DNA of 64,000 nucleotides. Origin: Hydrogenophaga pseudoflava NBRC 102511 (GTDB lineage Bacteria; Pseudomonadota; Gammaproteobacteria; Burkholderiales; Burkholderiaceae_C). Below are positions 1-12,491 of this stretch, piece after piece; position 1 is the stretch's first letter, and every line of letters starts with the position of its first letter. The position numbers were made by a program, and so were the translations under genes. Location of the stretch: NCBI RefSeq assembly GCF_001592285.1, contig NZ_BCWQ01000008.1:124001-188000 (forward strand). The letters are read 5' to 3'. The notes under the pieces are model-generated. The model was not told the origin of the DNA and made no database searches. It saw nothing but the letters and a program-made list of their open reading frames with translations.

Positions 1-43
1 GCCTGCGGGCTGTGAACACCCGGCGGGGCCTTCTGGGCCATCG

Positions 44-73
44 AAAAAGGCGGTTCAGTTGCCTGGAACCGCC
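44..73 (-). terminator. Intrinsic terminator of the gyrA-to-cmk operon
   Basis: Read on the minus strand, an 8 bp stem GGCGGTTC/GAACCGCC with a 9 nt loop is followed directly by TTTTT. The descending arm overlaps the cmk stop codon. It should end the operon transcript before the next gene, which in related genomes is usually rpsA. Bases 1-43 beyond it show no gene. Confidence 0.8.
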
Positions 74-2073
74 GTTGTGCCTTGCCACCAGTCAAGAACC
101 AGTTGCACCGAGGCTTCGATGCTCAGGTCCGAGTTGTCCAGCAACTGGGCGTCTTCCGCGGGCTTCAAGGGTGCGTGTGCACGGGACATGTCCCGGTGGT
201 CGCGCGCCTTGAGGTCTGCCAAAAGGTCGTCGATGTTAGCAGAAATTCCCTTGGAAATCAATTGTTTATGGCGTCTCTGGGCCCGTTGTTCGGCGCTGGC
301 GGTGAGGAACACCTTCAGGCCTGCGTCCGGGAAGATCACCGTGCCCATGTCGCGCCCATCGGCCACCAGCCCCGGCAGGCGCCGGAAGCTTTGCTGCAGG
401 CCATGCAGCGCCGCCCTCACCGCCGGGTGCTGGGACACCCGGGAGGCCATGCCTCCGGTGGATTCCAGCCGCAACGGATCGGTGATGTCCCGGCCGGCAA
501 GGTAGACCCGGTGATCGCGGAAGGCCAGGGGCAGATGGGCTGCCAGGCGGGCGAGGGCCGTTTCATCATCCAGGTCCAGTCCGGCGTCCTGTGCGGCCAG
601 GGCCGTGGCGCGATAGAGCGCGCCGGAGTCCAGCAGGTGAAAACCCAGTCGTTTGGCAACCTCGGAGGCCAGCGTGCCCTTGCCTGAGGCGGTAGGGCCA
701 TCAATGCAGATCACAGGGATGTGCGCCGCCGGTGTGGCACACAGCTCGAACAGGGTTTCGAAGTAGTCCGGGAAGGTCTTGGCCACGCACTTCGGGTCTT
801 CGATGCGCACGGTGACACCATCCGGATTGAAGGCGGCCAGCGAAAAGCACATGGCGACGCGGTGGTCGTCGTAGGTGTGGATGCTCGCACCCGTCCAGCG
901 GGCGGGCGGCGTGACGCGGATGAAGTCTGCACCTTCCTCGACTGTCGCTCCCAACTTGCGGCATTCGATGGCCATTGCCGCGATCCGGTCGGTTTCCTTG
1001 ACGCGCCAGCTCGCGATGTTGCGCAGTGTGGTGGTGCCGTCGGCGTAAAGCGCCATCACAGCGAGCGTCATGGCGGCGTCGGGGATGTGGTTGCAGTCCA
1101 GGTCAATGGCCTTCAGGGGCCACTTGCCTCGCCGGATGTGCAGGCGGTTGGCTTCACCCGTCACCTCGGCACCCATCATCCGGGCCGCCTCGACGAACCG
1201 GATGTCGCCCTGTATCGACGACAGCCCCACGCCCTCGATGGTCACGCCATCTGTGCCCTCACGGGCAGGCGCCAGCGCACCCAGCGCGATGAAATAGCTC
1301 GCTGACGAGGCGTCTCCTTCGACGTGGACCAGCCCGGGCGACACATAGCGGCTGCCGGCGGGGATCGTGAATCGGGACCATTCGTCGCGCTGCACGTGCA
1401 CACCAAACCGCTCCAGGAGGTTGAGCGTGATCTCTATGTAGGGCTTGGAAATCAGTTCGCCGACTACGTCGATTACCACCGGGCGCTCTCGCGCCACCAG
1501 CGGCAGGGCCAGCAGCAGCGCCGTGAGGAACTGGCTGGAAACGTCGCCCCGCACCCGGATGGGCTGGTCCAGACGAAGCACAGAAGGTGTGCCATTGCCC
1601 AGGCGCAGCGGCGGGTAACCCTCCTGACCGAGGCAGTCCACCGGGCAACCCAGCTGGCGCAGCGCGTCGACGAGGTCGCCGATGGGCCGCTCGTGCATGC
1701 GCGGGATGCCGCTCAGCTCGAAACACCCGCCCTGCTCGGCGGCCAGCAGCGCAAGCGCCGCGGTAAGTGGCCGCATGGCGGTGCCGGCATTGCCCAGGAA
1801 CAGTGCGGCCCCTTTCACCGGCAGCTGACCGCCCAGACCGTGCACGCGCAGCAGGTTGTCGGGGCGCTGTTCAATGCGGCAACCCAATTGGTCCAAGGCG
1901 GCCAGCATGACGCGCGTGTCGTCCGAATCGAGCAGGTCGGCAATGTCGGTGTGGCCGGCGCTCAGGGCCGAGAGCAGCAGCACACGGTTGGAGATGCTCT
2001 TGGATCCGGGCAGGCGGACGGTGCCGCCCGCGCTGGCCAGAGGCGGGATGTCGAGATGGGCAATGGCGTACAT
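55..2073 (-). CDS. aroA-cmk: Bifunctional EPSP synthase / cytidylate kinase (AroA-Cmk fusion)
   Basis: A 672-residue fusion of two enzymes. Residues 1 to about 447 are 3-phosphoshikimate 1-carboxyvinyltransferase (shikimate pathway, PEP transfer to shikimate-3-phosphate), with the N-terminal motif [10 protein letters not shown] and the DDHRVAM motif late in the domain. Residues from about 452 are cytidylate kinase, with the P-loop GPTASGKGT and DSGALYRA, making CDP from CMP. Each part has normal family length, and no in-frame start or stop separates them. The start is the first ATG, 13 bp after the tyrA stop. No clear Shine-Dalgarno is seen, so coupling to tyrA is likely. aroA and cmk are adjacent in many bacteria, and fused versions are known in Burkholderiales. 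Confidence 0.95.
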   Translation of the reverse strand: MYAIAHLDIPPLASAGGTVRLPGSKSISNRVLLLSALSAGHTDIADLLDSDDTRVMLAALDQLGCRIEQRPDNLLRVHGLGGQLPVKGAALFLGNAGTAMRPLTAALALLAAEQGGCFELSGIPRMHERPIGDLVDALRQLGCPVDCLGQEGYPPLRLGNGTPSVLRLDQPIRVRGDVSSQFLTALLLALPLVARERPVVIDVVGELISKPYIEITLNLLERFGVHVQRDEWSRFTIPAGSRYVSPGLVHVEGDASSASYFIALGALAPAREGTDGVTIEGVGLSSIQGDIRFVEAARMMGAEVTGEANRLHIRRGKWPLKAIDLDCNHIPDAAMTLAVMALYADGTTTLRNIASWRVKETDRIAAMAIECRKLGATVEEGADFIRVTPPARWTGASIHTYDDHRVAMCFSLAAFNPDGVTVRIEDPKCVAKTFPDYFETLFELCATPAAHIPVICIDGPTASGKGTLASEVAKRLGFHLLDSGALYRATALAAQDAGLDLDDETALARLAAHLPLAFRDHRVYLAGRDITDPLRLESTGGMASRVSQHPAVRAALHGLQQSFRRLPGLVADGRDMGTVIFPDAGLKVFLTASAEQRAQRRHKQLISKGISANIDDLLADLKARDHRDMSRAHAPLKPAEDAQLLDNSDLSIEASVQLVLDWWQGTTAVPGN

Positions 2074-2086
2074 GCGCTGGAGGAGG

Positions 2087-2983
2087 TCAGCTCTGGGGCT
2101 TGTGGGCGCTCATGCGCCACCGCGAGCGGGTCTGGCTGGCTTTGTCGATCAGTGCTTCGAGCGCGTCTGGATTGCCTGCAGCGATGGCGGACTCGAACGC
2201 GTGCAGAGCGCGCTGGAACTGTCGGGACTGTGCGATCAATTCCTCGCGGTTGGACAGCAGGATGTCGCGCCAGACGCTGGGGTCGCTGGCGGCGATCCGC
2301 GTGAAGTCGCGGAAACCGGGGCCGGCCAGGGCGAGGAACTGTTTGCCGTGCTCATGACCCGCGATGGCGTTCATGAGTGCAAACGCAATCATGTGCGGCA
2401 GGTGGCTGACCGCAGCGTAGGCGGCATCGTGTGCCTCGGGCGACATGCGCTGCACATGACAGCCCAGAGCCGCCCAGAGCTGGGCCGCCTTCTCCAGTTG
2501 AACTGTCTGGGTGCGTTCGATGGGGGTGAGGATGACCTGGCGGCCCTGGTACAAGTCCGCGTCGGCGTTCTCGACGCCCGCCAGCTCCTTGCCTGCGATC
2601 GGGTGCGCCGGCACGAACACGCCCACCTGATCCTTGAGCACGCGCCGTGCCGCGTCGATGACTTCCCGTTTGGTCGAACCCACATCCATCACCAGCGTGT
2701 CCTTGGTCAGCAGGTGGCGGATTGCCTTGAAGGTGGCTTCGGTTGCTGACACCGGAACGGCGACCAGCACCAGATCGGCGCCCGAGACGGCGAGCAGGGC
2801 GGAAGGCGCCTCAATGTCGATGACACCCATCTGGCGGGCGCGTTCGGTGGTGGATGGCGACTTGCTGTACCCGACGACACGCTTGACCAGCCCGGCCTTC
2901 TTCATGGCCAGCGCAAACGATCCACCCATCAGGCCGCAGCCGATCAGGCCCAGTTGTTCAAATTTGAGAGGAGGGGCGTTCAT
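2087..2983 (-). CDS. tyrA: Prephenate dehydrogenase
   Basis: 298 residues. It oxidatively decarboxylates prephenate to 4-hydroxyphenylpyruvate in tyrosine synthesis. The N-terminal Rossmann NAD(P) site GCGLMGG (G15-x-G17-x-x-G20) and the conserved stretch around HPIAGKE mark the TyrA family. The frame is open 15 codons further upstream, but the ATG at 2983 lies one base after the pheA stop (2985-2987), puts the Rossmann motif at the usual distance from the N-terminus, and follows the operon's packing. It sits between pheA and aroA-cmk, so the phenylalanine and tyrosine branches are made from one message. Confidence 0.93.
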   Translation of the reverse strand: MNAPPLKFEQLGLIGCGLMGGSFALAMKKAGLVKRVVGYSKSPSTTERARQMGVIDIEAPSALLAVSGADLVLVAVPVSATEATFKAIRHLLTKDTLVMDVGSTKREVIDAARRVLKDQVGVFVPAHPIAGKELAGVENADADLYQGRQVILTPIERTQTVQLEKAAQLWAALGCHVQRMSPEAHDAAYAAVSHLPHMIAFALMNAIAGHEHGKQFLALAGPGFRDFTRIAASDPSVWRDILLSNREELIAQSRQFQRALHAFESAIAAGNPDALEALIDKASQTRSRWRMSAHKPQS

Positions 2984-2984
2984 G

Positions 2985-4085
2985 TCATTCGCTGACCGGG
3001 TAGGCACCCAGCACCTTGTAGAACGCACACAGGCCCTGCAGCTCCTTCAGGGCTGCTGCCACGTTGGGCTGCGAGGGGTGACCCGCGAGGTCGATGTAGA
3101 AGTAGTACTCCCACTGGCCGGACTTGGCCGGGCGGGACTCGAACCGCGTCATGGAGACACCGTTGTTCTTCAGCGGCACCAGCAGGTCGTGCACCGCACC
3201 CGGGCGGTTCGGCACCGACACCACGAGGCTGGTGCAGTCGCGCCCGGAGGCGGGCGGCGTGGCCAGGGTCTGCGGCAGACAGATCACCAGGAAGCGTGTG
3301 CGGTTGTAGGCCTCGTCCTGGATGGCGTGCGAGACGATGTGCAGGCCGAACTGCGCCGCGGCGCGCTCGCTTGCAATCGCCGCCCAGGCCGGGTTGGTGG
3401 CAGCGAGCCGCGCGCCTTCTGCGTTGCTTGAAACGGCGCGCCGTTCTGCCCTGGGCAGGTGCTGTGTGAGCCAGCCCTGGCACTGGGCCAGCGCCTGTGG
3501 GTGGGCCAGCACCACCTCGACCGCGTCCAGGTTGTTCACCTGGCGCAGCAGGTTGTGGCGCACCAGCAGGCTGACTTCGCCCACCACGTGCACGGGTGAG
3601 CGCAGGAACAGGTCCAGCGAGCGCGCCACCACACCTTCCGTGGAGTTCTCGACGCCGACCACACCGAACTGGGCTGTGCCTGCGGCGGTCGCGTGGAACA
3701 CCTCGTCGAAGCTGCTGCAGTAGATCAGGTTGGCGGCGCTGCCGAAGAACTCGATCGCGGCCTGTTCGGTGAACGTGCCTTCGGGGCCGAGCACGGCTAC
3801 GCGCTGCGGGGCTTCCAGCGCCAGGCAGGCCGACATGATCTCGCGCCAGATGGACGCCACGTGCTGGTTCAGCAGCGGGCCCTGGTTGGCGTTCTGGATC
3901 TTGTCGATCACTTGGGCCACACGGTCAGGGCGGAAGAAGGGCGAGCCTTCGGCCCGTTTGATCTCGCCCACCTGTTCGGCGACACGGGCACGCTGGTTCA
4001 GCAGGGACAGCAGTTGCTGGTCGATGCTGTCGATCTGCACGCGCAGACCGGCGAGCGCTTCGGACTGAACGGGTTGCTGGCTCAT
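2985..4085 (-). CDS. pheA: Chorismate mutase / prephenate dehydratase (P-protein)
   Basis: 366 residues in three parts: an N-terminal AroQ-type chorismate mutase (about 10-90, [19 protein letters not shown]), a prephenate dehydratase domain (about 94-275, starting [15 protein letters not shown]), and a C-terminal ACT domain (about 285-366) with the ESRP motif that binds phenylalanine in this family for feedback inhibition. It converts chorismate through prephenate to phenylpyruvate. The start overlaps the serC stop as ATGA (4082-4085), indicating translational coupling. Confidence 0.95.
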   Translation of the reverse strand: MSQQPVQSEALAGLRVQIDSIDQQLLSLLNQRARVAEQVGEIKRAEGSPFFRPDRVAQVIDKIQNANQGPLLNQHVASIWREIMSACLALEAPQRVAVLGPEGTFTEQAAIEFFGSAANLIYCSSFDEVFHATAAGTAQFGVVGVENSTEGVVARSLDLFLRSPVHVVGEVSLLVRHNLLRQVNNLDAVEVVLAHPQALAQCQGWLTQHLPRAERRAVSSNAEGARLAATNPAWAAIASERAAAQFGLHIVSHAIQDEAYNRTRFLVICLPQTLATPPASGRDCTSLVVSVPNRPGAVHDLLVPLKNNGVSMTRFESRPAKSGQWEYYFYIDLAGHPSQPNVAAALKELQGLCAFYKVLGAYPVSE

Positions 4086-5187
4086 GCGCAGGTCTTCTCG
4101 AAATCGCGCATGTAGTCCACCAGTGCCTGCACGCCCGCCAGTGGCATGGCGTTGTAGATGCTGGCACGCATGCCTCCCACCGACTTGTGGCCTTTGAGTT
4201 GCAGCAGGCCGCGCTCTTTCGCCCCCGCGAGGAAGGCATCGTTGCGGCTCTCGTCGCGCAGAAAGAAGGGCACGTTCATGCGAGAACGGCAGTCTCTGGC
4301 CACCTTGTTCACGTAGAACTGGGAATGGTCAATGAAGTTGTAGAGCAGGTTGGCTTTGCCCAAGTTGCGCGCCTCCATGGCGGCGATACCGGTGAAATCA
4401 CCTTCCTTCTGGCGCTTGAGCCACTGGAACACGAGCCCGGCCATGTAGATGCTGTAGGTGGGCGGGGTGTTGTACATGGACGCGTTGTCGGCCACGACAC
4501 GGTAGTCGAATGCGCTCGGGCAGATCGACAGGGCCTGGCCCAGCAGGTCCTCGCGCACCACCACCAGCGTCACACCCGCCGGACCGAGGTTCTTCTGAGC
4601 TCCACCGAAGGCCAGGCCCACGCGCGCCCAGTCCACCGGACGGGACGCAACGTGCGACGAAAAGTCGATCACCAACGGAGCATTGCTGCCCAGGGCCTTG
4701 AGATCGGGCAGCTCGTGAAACTCCACACCGTGGATGGTCTCGTTGCTGCAGATGTGCACATACTGTGCACCGGGGCTGATCTTCCAGCCAGCCGGGGCGG
4801 GCAGGGTGGTATGACCGTCGGCTTCATTGCTTGCGACAACGTTCGCGGTCGCGTACTTGCGGGCCTCCTTGGCCGACTTCTGGCTCCAGCCGCCGGTCAC
4901 GACGAAGTCAACGGTGCCTCCGCGAGACAGGTTCATCGGCACGATCGCGTTTTCCGCCAGTCCCCCGCCCTGCATGAACAGGATGCGGAAGTGGGCTGGA
5001 ACGGCGAGCAGTTCGCGCAGGTCGGCCTCGGCCTGCGCCGCGATGGACATGAACTCCTTGCCGCGGTGGCTCATCTCCATCACGCCCATGCCGGAACCAT
5101 TCCAGTTCAGCATCTCGGCAGCGGCTTGTTGCAGCACTTCTTCTGGAATCGCGGCCGGGCCGGCCGAGAAGTTGTAGGGGCGCTGGG

Positions 5188-5191
<4 letters not shown>
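4082..5191 (-). CDS. serC: Phosphoserine aminotransferase
   Basis: 369 residues, the usual SerC length. This PLP enzyme makes 3-phosphoserine from 3-phosphohydroxypyruvate and also serves pyridoxine synthesis. The N-terminus [20 protein letters not shown] and the PLP-lysine region [11 protein letters not shown] (Lys200) are typical. Both ends overlap neighbours by 4 bp: its ATG overlaps the gyrA stop, and its TGA overlaps the pheA start. Confidence 0.96.
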
Positions 5192-7824
<2,633 letters not shown>

Positions 7825-7963
7825 GAGCTTTGAAGGGGTCCGTGACGGAGAGGGAAAGCCAACAATTTTAGTAGACGGGTCGGCCGCCGGTTCGGTTGGT
7901 GCCATGTTGTGTGTGGGCAACGTGCGGACGAGCGTTGTGGGCGACCTTGTCCCCGCGCCGACC

Positions 7964-7991
7964 TTGGTATTCCAGAGGCTTGTGGCACAAT
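7964..7991 (+). promoter_or_regulatory. Putative sigma-70 promoter of the ompA-like gene
   Basis: TTGGTA (7964-7969) and CACAAT (7986-7991) are separated by 16 bp, each matching 4 of 6 consensus bases. It lies about 80 bp before the start of the OmpA-family gene, in the divergent gap with gyrA. The call is from motif shape only. Confidence 0.4.
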
Positions 7992-8074
7992 GATTTGAGC
8001 GTTACAGGTGGTGGTCACCTCGAGCGCGTTCAATCAGAAATCAGCCGTCTGCGGCTTACTCCAAGAGGAAAACC

Positions 8075-8743
8075 ATGAAAAAACTGAACTCAGTGGCAAT
8101 GCTGTTCGCAACCGCCGCCATGGCATCGGCTGCTTTCGCTGCTCCCTCGAGCGGTACTGCGACGAACGACAACTGGCGCAGCGGCCATGGCAACCTCCAA
8201 TGGAAGAACGGTGATGGCACCCTGTGCTGGCGCGATGCCAACTGGACGCCCGCCACTGCAGCCAAGGGCTGTGACGGCGCCATCGTGCCGGCGCCCGCCC
8301 CCGCGCCTGCTCCGGCACCCGCACCTGCTGCTGCCCCGGCTCCGGCGCCCGCACCGGCCCCCGCTCCCGCACCGGCCCCTGCTGCCACCAAGGTGACCTA
8401 CGCCGCCGACGCCTTCTTCGATTTCGACAAGGCTGTTCTGAAGCCTGAAGGCAAGGCCAAGCTGGACGATCTGGCCGACAAGGTCAAGGGCATCAACCTG
8501 GAAGTGGTGATCGCTGTTGGCCACACCGATGCCACCGGTACTGACGGATACAACCAGAAGCTGTCCGTGCGTCGTGCCGAAGCCGTCAAGGCCTATCTGG
8601 TGAGCAAGGGCATCGAAAGCAACCGCGTCTACACCGAAGGCAAGGGCGAAGGCCAGCCGGTGGCAGACAACGGCACCAAGGAAGGTCGTGCCAAGAACCG
8701 CCGCGTGGAAGTCGAGGTGGTGGGCACCCGCACCAACAAGTAA
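8075..8743 (+). CDS. OmpA-family outer-membrane/peptidoglycan-binding protein
   Basis: 222 residues. A signal peptide (about 1-22, ending AAFA) is followed by a short periplasmic segment, then a low-complexity Ala/Pro linker (about 71-105), then an OmpA C-terminal domain (about 108-217) with FFDFDKAVLKPEGKAKL and VGHTDATGTD, the family's peptidoglycan (diaminopimelate) binding motifs. There is no full N-terminal beta-barrel, so it may anchor or bridge the envelope rather than form a classic eight-strand porin. The Shine-Dalgarno AAGAGG precedes the ATG well, and an intrinsic terminator follows. The gene order OmpA-ubiG-gph opposite gyrA is usual for Comamonadaceae. Confidence 0.9.
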   Translation: MKKLNSVAMLFATAAMASAAFAAPSSGTATNDNWRSGHGNLQWKNGDGTLCWRDANWTPATAAKGCDGAIVPAPAPAPAPAPAPAAAPAPAPAPAPAPAPAPAATKVTYAADAFFDFDKAVLKPEGKAKLDDLADKVKGINLEVVIAVGHTDATGTDGYNQKLSVRRAEAVKAYLVSKGIESNRVYTEGKGEGQPVADNGTKEGRAKNRRVEVEVVGTRTNK

Positions 8744-8770
8744 GACTTGCCGGTCTCGTTTCTTTCAATA

Positions 8771-8802
8771 AGCCCCAGGCGTGCAAATGCCTGGGGCTTT
8801 TT
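8771..8802 (+). terminator. Intrinsic terminator after the OmpA-family gene
   Basis: A perfect 10 bp stem AGCCCCAGGC/GCCTGGGGCT with an 8 nt loop is followed by TTTTT. It lies 27 bp after the stop codon. It overlaps the proposed TTG start of the next reading frame. Confidence 0.85.
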
Positions 8803-9301
8803 GCTGGGCGCCCGATGCTGTGTCCTGGGCTTCGCCAGCATCCTGACGGCACCGTTGCATGCGGGTGAGGCACTTGTCCTCTCGCCAGAATGCCTCGACG
8901 TCGTTGTGCCCTCGGGCATTCAGCGCCCGGTCGTGGTGGCTGTGTTGTCGCCCAGGATGGTTTACAGCATGACCGAGTGGCCCCGAATGAGGGCTGCTGC
9001 GGAGGCAGAGGGTTTTGATACTGTCGCCTGGTGGGCGCCAGATCTGACGAATGATGAGGGTGTCCTGGCGGCACAAAGGGCCGGGTGGTCGGTCCGCGAG
9101 ATGGCCGATGTGGTCCGGGTGCCCGACGCGTGTGCCGGATCGTTGGGGCATCCGAATCACTTTCCATACAGCAGGGTGCTGGACCGAGGTGGGATGCATG
9201 CCTGGCCGATCTGGGGTGTGATGCCGAATCAAGCCTGGGTGGATTCCTTGCGCTGGCGGTTGTGGTCGCTGCAGCAACCCAGGGAGGGGCGCAGACCATG
9301 A
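8801..9301 (+). CDS. Exported protein of unknown function (first of a coupled pair)
   Basis: About 166 residues if translated from TTG at 8801. The frame is open from 8747 but has no ATG before the middle of the protein. The first part, about LGARCCVLGFASILTAPLHA, reads as a signal peptide, which supports a start near 8801, although a start inside the preceding terminator's T-tract is odd. The mature part has no motif I recognise. Its stop overlaps the next start as ATGA, so the two genes are probably translated together. Function unknown. The start is uncertain and the real one may be a rare codon slightly further on. Confidence 0.5.
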   Translation: MLGARCCVLGFASILTAPLHAGEALVLSPECLDVVVPSGIQRPVVVAVLSPRMVYSMTEWPRMRAAAEAEGFDTVAWWAPDLTNDEGVLAAQRAGWSVREMADVVRVPDACAGSLGHPNHFPYSRVLDRGGMHAWPIWGVMPNQAWVDSLRWRLWSLQQPREGRRP

Positions 9302-10500
9302 CTCCGGCGGTCTTGCGACGAATGGTCCCGTGGACTCTGGCCTGCTGCATTGGCCTGGCTTGGTCCGCAGACGTCACCGGGCCTTCCTGCATTCCCGCGG
9401 TCAGCTACCTGCCCCTGGACGCCGCGGTCGTGGGGACTGACGCGAACGGCGTACCCGCCTTGGGCACCTATGAACGCATCAGCCCTGACGGGCGGTTTGT
9501 GTTGCGCTCGTACTCAGGCAAACGCCTCGGAGAGGTGTCGTTGATGGAACTGCCCTCCGAGCCGGACGATCGTATCCGAGCCTACCGGACACCCTTGAGC
9601 AACGAGGCCTTTCCGGTGCAGGGCAGCTGGCGATACTTGGTGGATGTGGATGGACGCCATTTCCGTCTGCGCGACGTGCTGCGGTCCGAGGCGGGTGCCA
9701 AACCGCTCTTCCAGGGGGGCATGCGGGGCTTCTACGCGGCTGCATCCGAACTGGATGCCCGCGATGTGCCAGATCCGTCCCTCGTCTGGATCAGGTCCAT
9801 GAGTTGGCCGCAAGGCGACCGGTCCGGTCAGGGCACGGGGCCGTTGCAGGTCAGGACCATCGCGATCCTCGACGATGGCCGGGCGGCAGAGGTCGTGTCC
9901 GACACCGGCCCCCAGTTCATCTGTGGCTCTAGGCGGGCCGTCGACGGTGGGGTGTACACCTTGCCCATGATTTCTGTGGATGGGCGCGAGTTTTCAGCCA
10001 TACCCATCAACCCACGGGTGGGTCAACCATCGATGCGTGTGTATGGGCTGTCGTCCGTGATTCCGGGTGCGGATCATGGTTGTGAGCCTCGGATGGACCT
10101 CAAGGCTTCGCCGGGGAAGGCCGTGTTCGCATTCCCGGGCCTTGACTCCGCGATGCTGGCCTACACCGACAACGCCAGCGTGTACTTCGTGGACCGGCGC
10201 GCCCCGCTGCAGGACCAGGTGTTTCGCATTGATGACGAGCGCACGCAGGTGCTGGCGAGTGCTTTTCCCGGATTCACTCGCGACGGCCGTATCTTGTTTG
10301 GCGCCACTTGGCAGGATTGCACGGTCCATGGCCGGTGTGAAAGCCGGGCCGGCTATGTGGTGGCCGACCCATATCAGAATGCCGACTACCGGCAACAGGT
10401 TCAACGCCTCGGTCTGTCGACGGAGAAGCTCTGCATCACACACGCCGATGTCCAGAGGGAGCGCAGGCACTTCGCCTCCGAACTGGGGCTGGCGCCCTGA
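9298..10500 (+). CDS. Exported protein of unknown function, beta-rich (second of a coupled pair)
   Basis: 400 residues from the ATG at 9298, which overlaps the previous stop. A signal peptide (about 1-24, hydrophobic [11 protein letters not shown] core) is followed by a mature protein with several conserved-looking cysteines and repeated short segments such as [15 protein letters not shown] and [13 protein letters not shown]. These resemble blades of WD40/PD40-like beta-propellers, an inference from pattern only. It is probably periplasmic or outer-membrane associated. No enzyme motif is seen. It lies between the OmpA-family gene and ubiG, 20 bp before the latter. Confidence 0.65.
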   Translation: MTPAVLRRMVPWTLACCIGLAWSADVTGPSCIPAVSYLPLDAAVVGTDANGVPALGTYERISPDGRFVLRSYSGKRLGEVSLMELPSEPDDRIRAYRTPLSNEAFPVQGSWRYLVDVDGRHFRLRDVLRSEAGAKPLFQGGMRGFYAAASELDARDVPDPSLVWIRSMSWPQGDRSGQGTGPLQVRTIAILDDGRAAEVVSDTGPQFICGSRRAVDGGVYTLPMISVDGREFSAIPINPRVGQPSMRVYGLSSVIPGADHGCEPRMDLKASPGKAVFAFPGLDSAMLAYTDNASVYFVDRRAPLQDQVFRIDDERTQVLASAFPGFTRDGRILFGATWQDCTVHGRCESRAGYVVADPYQNADYRQQVQRLGLSTEKLCITHADVQRERRHFASELGLAP

Positions 10501-10520
10501 GCACATGGGACAATGAAAAC

Positions 10521-11225
10521 ATGAACAACGTCAATGCCGACCCGGCCGAACTGGCCAAATTCTCTGATTTGGCTCATCGCTGGTGGGACCCTGACAGCGA
10601 GTTCAAGCCTCTGCATCAGATCAACCCTTTGCGACTGGGCTGGATTGATGGCCAGGTGTCGCTGGCGGGCAAGCGCGTTCTGGACATCGGATGCGGCGGC
10701 GGCATCCTGTCCGACTCCATGGCGCGCAAGGGCGCGGACGTCACGGGCATTGATCTCTCAACCAAGGCGTTGAAGGTCGCGCAGTTGCATGCGCTGGAAG
10801 CCGGAACACAGAACGTGTCGTATCGCGAGATCAGTGCCGAGGCGCTGGCGCAGGAGCAGCCCGCCGGCTTCGATGTGGTGACCTGCATGGAGATGCTCGA
10901 GCATGTCCCGGACCCCTCTTCGGTTGTCCGCGCGTGTTCCGCGCTCGTGAAGCCTGGCGGCTGGGTCTTTTTTTCGACCATCAACCGCAACCCCAAATCG
11001 TTCCTGTTTGCAATTGTCGGCGCCGAGTATCTGTTGCGCATGCTCCCCAAGGGCACGCACGAATACGCCAAGATGATCCGTCCGAGCGAGCTGGCAGCGC
11101 ATTGCCGCGCAGCGGGTTTGTCTCTTGAGCAAACCCGGGGCATGGAATACAACCCCTTGACCCAGCGCTACTGGCTCAGCAGCGACACCAGCGTGAACTA
11201 CCTGGTGTCCAGCCGCAAGCCATGA
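10521..11225 (+). CDS. ubiG: Ubiquinone biosynthesis O-methyltransferase
   Basis: 234 residues, normal length. This SAM-dependent enzyme performs the two O-methylations of ubiquinone synthesis. The SAM-binding motif I is [12 protein letters not shown] (53-64), preceded by the UbiG signature [19 protein letters not shown] near the N-terminus. Its TGA overlaps the gph ATG (11222-11225). Confidence 0.95.
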   Translation: MNNVNADPAELAKFSDLAHRWWDPDSEFKPLHQINPLRLGWIDGQVSLAGKRVLDIGCGGGILSDSMARKGADVTGIDLSTKALKVAQLHALEAGTQNVSYREISAEALAQEQPAGFDVVTCMEMLEHVPDPSSVVRACSALVKPGGWVFFSTINRNPKSFLFAIVGAEYLLRMLPKGTHEYAKMIRPSELAAHCRAAGLSLEQTRGMEYNPLTQRYWLSSDTSVNYLVSSRKP

Positions 11226-11893
11226 CGTCTTTTGCTGGCGTTCGCACGGTGCTGTTCGATCTGGACGGCACCCTGATCGACAGTGCTCCCGATCTGGCGG
11301 GTGCTGCCAACGCCATGCGCATCAGCCGCCAACTGACGCCAATTCCCCTGGATCGTTACCGCGCGCATTCGGGCTCTGGTGCGCGCGGCATGTTGCGGGT
11401 GGCTTTCGATACCGGACCTGGCGATCACGGCTTTGAAGACCTCAAGCAGGAATTTTTCGATCACTACCAGAGCCGGTTGCTGCTGCAGACATGTCTGTTC
11501 GACGGTGTCGAGAGGCTGGTGGGCAGGCTGATGGAGCAGGGCCTCTTCTGGGGCGTGGTGACCAACAAGGGCGAGCGCTTCACCCGGCCGCTGACCCAGT
11601 CCATGCCGCTGTTTGCCAGGGCTGCCGCCGTCATCAGCGGCGACACCACGCCACACACCAAGCCCCATCCCGAGCCACTGCTGGAAGCAGCCCGCCGCAT
11701 CGGGGTTTCGCCCGCGGATTGCCTCTACGTGGGCGACGACATTCGCGACATCCAGGCCGGTCGCGCCGCGGGAATGCGCACGGTGGCTGCGATGTACGGC
11801 TACCTGGGGCCAGAGGCCGACGTGTCGACCTGGGGCGCGGACGAAATCATTGAGGTGCCCCTTGGGCTCTTGAAATGGCTGGGACTGCCTTAA
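11222..11893 (+). CDS. gph: Phosphoglycolate phosphatase (HAD superfamily)
   Basis: 223 residues. HAD motif I is [14 protein letters not shown], motif II/III is around [12 protein letters not shown], and motif IV is [17 protein letters not shown]. The Gph family removes phosphate from 2-phosphoglycolate; some members act on other small phosphomonoesters. It overlaps ubiG by 4 bp, an arrangement common in Burkholderiales. The tmRNA gene starts 14 bp after the stop. Confidence 0.9.
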   Translation: MTSFAGVRTVLFDLDGTLIDSAPDLAGAANAMRISRQLTPIPLDRYRAHSGSGARGMLRVAFDTGPGDHGFEDLKQEFFDHYQSRLLLQTCLFDGVERLVGRLMEQGLFWGVVTNKGERFTRPLTQSMPLFARAAAVISGDTTPHTKPHPEPLLEAARRIGVSPADCLYVGDDIRDIQAGRAAGMRTVAAMYGYLGPEADVSTWGADEIIEVPLGLLKWLGLP

Positions 11894-11907
11894 ACTACCG
11901 ATTCCAA

Positions 11908-12296
11908 GGGGCTGCACTGGTTTCGACGTGGGTTCGGACACGCAGCAGGGCATGTCGAGGTTCTGTCACCTCGTAAAACAGCAGAAAAAAACTAACTGCA
12001 AACGACGAACGTTTCGCACTCGCCGCTTAATTGCCGGTGAGCTTTGCAACAGCAGGCCTATGGGCTGGGCAAGGGTCTGATCAGCGCAAGCTGTGAGGGT
12101 CCAGGCTGCAAAGTTATTTACATAGGCTGGTCGCGCGACGGGCAACTTGTCGCGCGGTGAGATCCAAGGTTGCTGGCGTCCTGGGCAGCGTGCCGCTGCG
12201 CGGCTCAGGGGGTGAGATCCAAAACAGACGGCTACACATGTAGAACTGCTCGAAGAAGGCTTGCGGACGGGGGTTCAAATCCCCCCAGCTCCACCA
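11908..12296 (+). ncRNA. ssrA: tmRNA (transfer-messenger RNA), one-piece form
   Basis: 389 nt. The 5' end GGGGCTGCACTGG and the 3' end AGCTCCACCA form the alanine tRNA-like domain, with the T-arm GGGTTCAAATCCC visible. The tag reading frame is near 11998. It rescues ribosomes stalled on broken messages and marks the products for proteolysis. The ends are in normal order, so this is not the permuted two-piece tmRNA found in some betaproteobacteria. Its 3' end is the attachment site of the island that follows. The mature CCA is encoded. Confidence 0.95.
11998..12030 (+). other. tmRNA tag reading frame
   Basis: GCA followed by AAC GAC GAA CGT TTC GCA CTC GCC GCT TAA encodes the degradation tag ANDERFALAA, the usual form in Burkholderiales. 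The alanine from charged tmRNA precedes it. The resume codon is GCA at 11998. Confidence 0.9.
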
Positions 12297-12297
12297 T
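12283..12297 (+). repeat. attL: 15 bp direct repeat at the ssrA 3' end
   Basis: CCCCAGCTCCACCAT covers the acceptor end of the tmRNA tRNA-like domain. The identical 15-mer occurs at 29271-29285. Upstream GTTC of the T-arm is also shared at the same distance. Integration regenerates a complete ssrA here. Confidence 0.85.
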
Positions 12298-12307
12298 AAA
12301 CCCGATC

Positions 12308-12343
12308 AAGGGCATGCATCCACATACGATGCATGCCCTTTTT
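12308..12343 (+). terminator. Island-borne replacement terminator for ssrA
   Basis: A perfect 13 bp stem (12308-12320 with 12328-12340; AAGGGCATGCATC / GATGCATGCCCTT) and a 7 nt loop are followed by a T run. It lies just inside the island, 11 bp after the tmRNA CCA. The likely native ssrA terminator is beyond attR at 29292. Confidence 0.85.
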
Positions 12344-12410
12344 CATTGGAAAATCAAGGCGTTTCGGTGCAAGGCCATCCATACGCATGCACCCCAAGCC
12401 AGCAGGGCTA

Positions 12411-12470
12411 GGGGGTACAAGTGGGGGTACATCCCCCCTTTCGTCCGCAAATGGTGGTGCTTGTACCCCC
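12411..12470. promoter_or_regulatory. Left cluster of GGGGGTAC repeats, probable integrase arm-type sites
   Basis: GGGGGTAC occurs at 12411-12418 and 12423-12430, and inverted (GTACCCCC) at 12463-12470, between attL and the integrase start. A 21 bp stretch (12411-12431) is repeated exactly at 29189-29209 near attR. Placement at both element ends fits arm-site binding by a tyrosine integrase. This is inference. Confidence 0.55.
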
Positions 12471-12491
12471 ACTCTCTGGAGGACGCCCCCC

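Noticed and set aside
8287..8390. Ala/Pro tract in the OmpA-type gene as a variable tandem repeat
   Set aside because: It is a degenerate GC-rich linker with mixed codons rather than an exact repeat, and such linkers are usual in this family.
11870..11896. Promoter of ssrA (TTGAAA and TAAACT)
   Set aside because: The spacer is only 15 bp and the boxes lie inside the end of gph; too weak to list as a feature.
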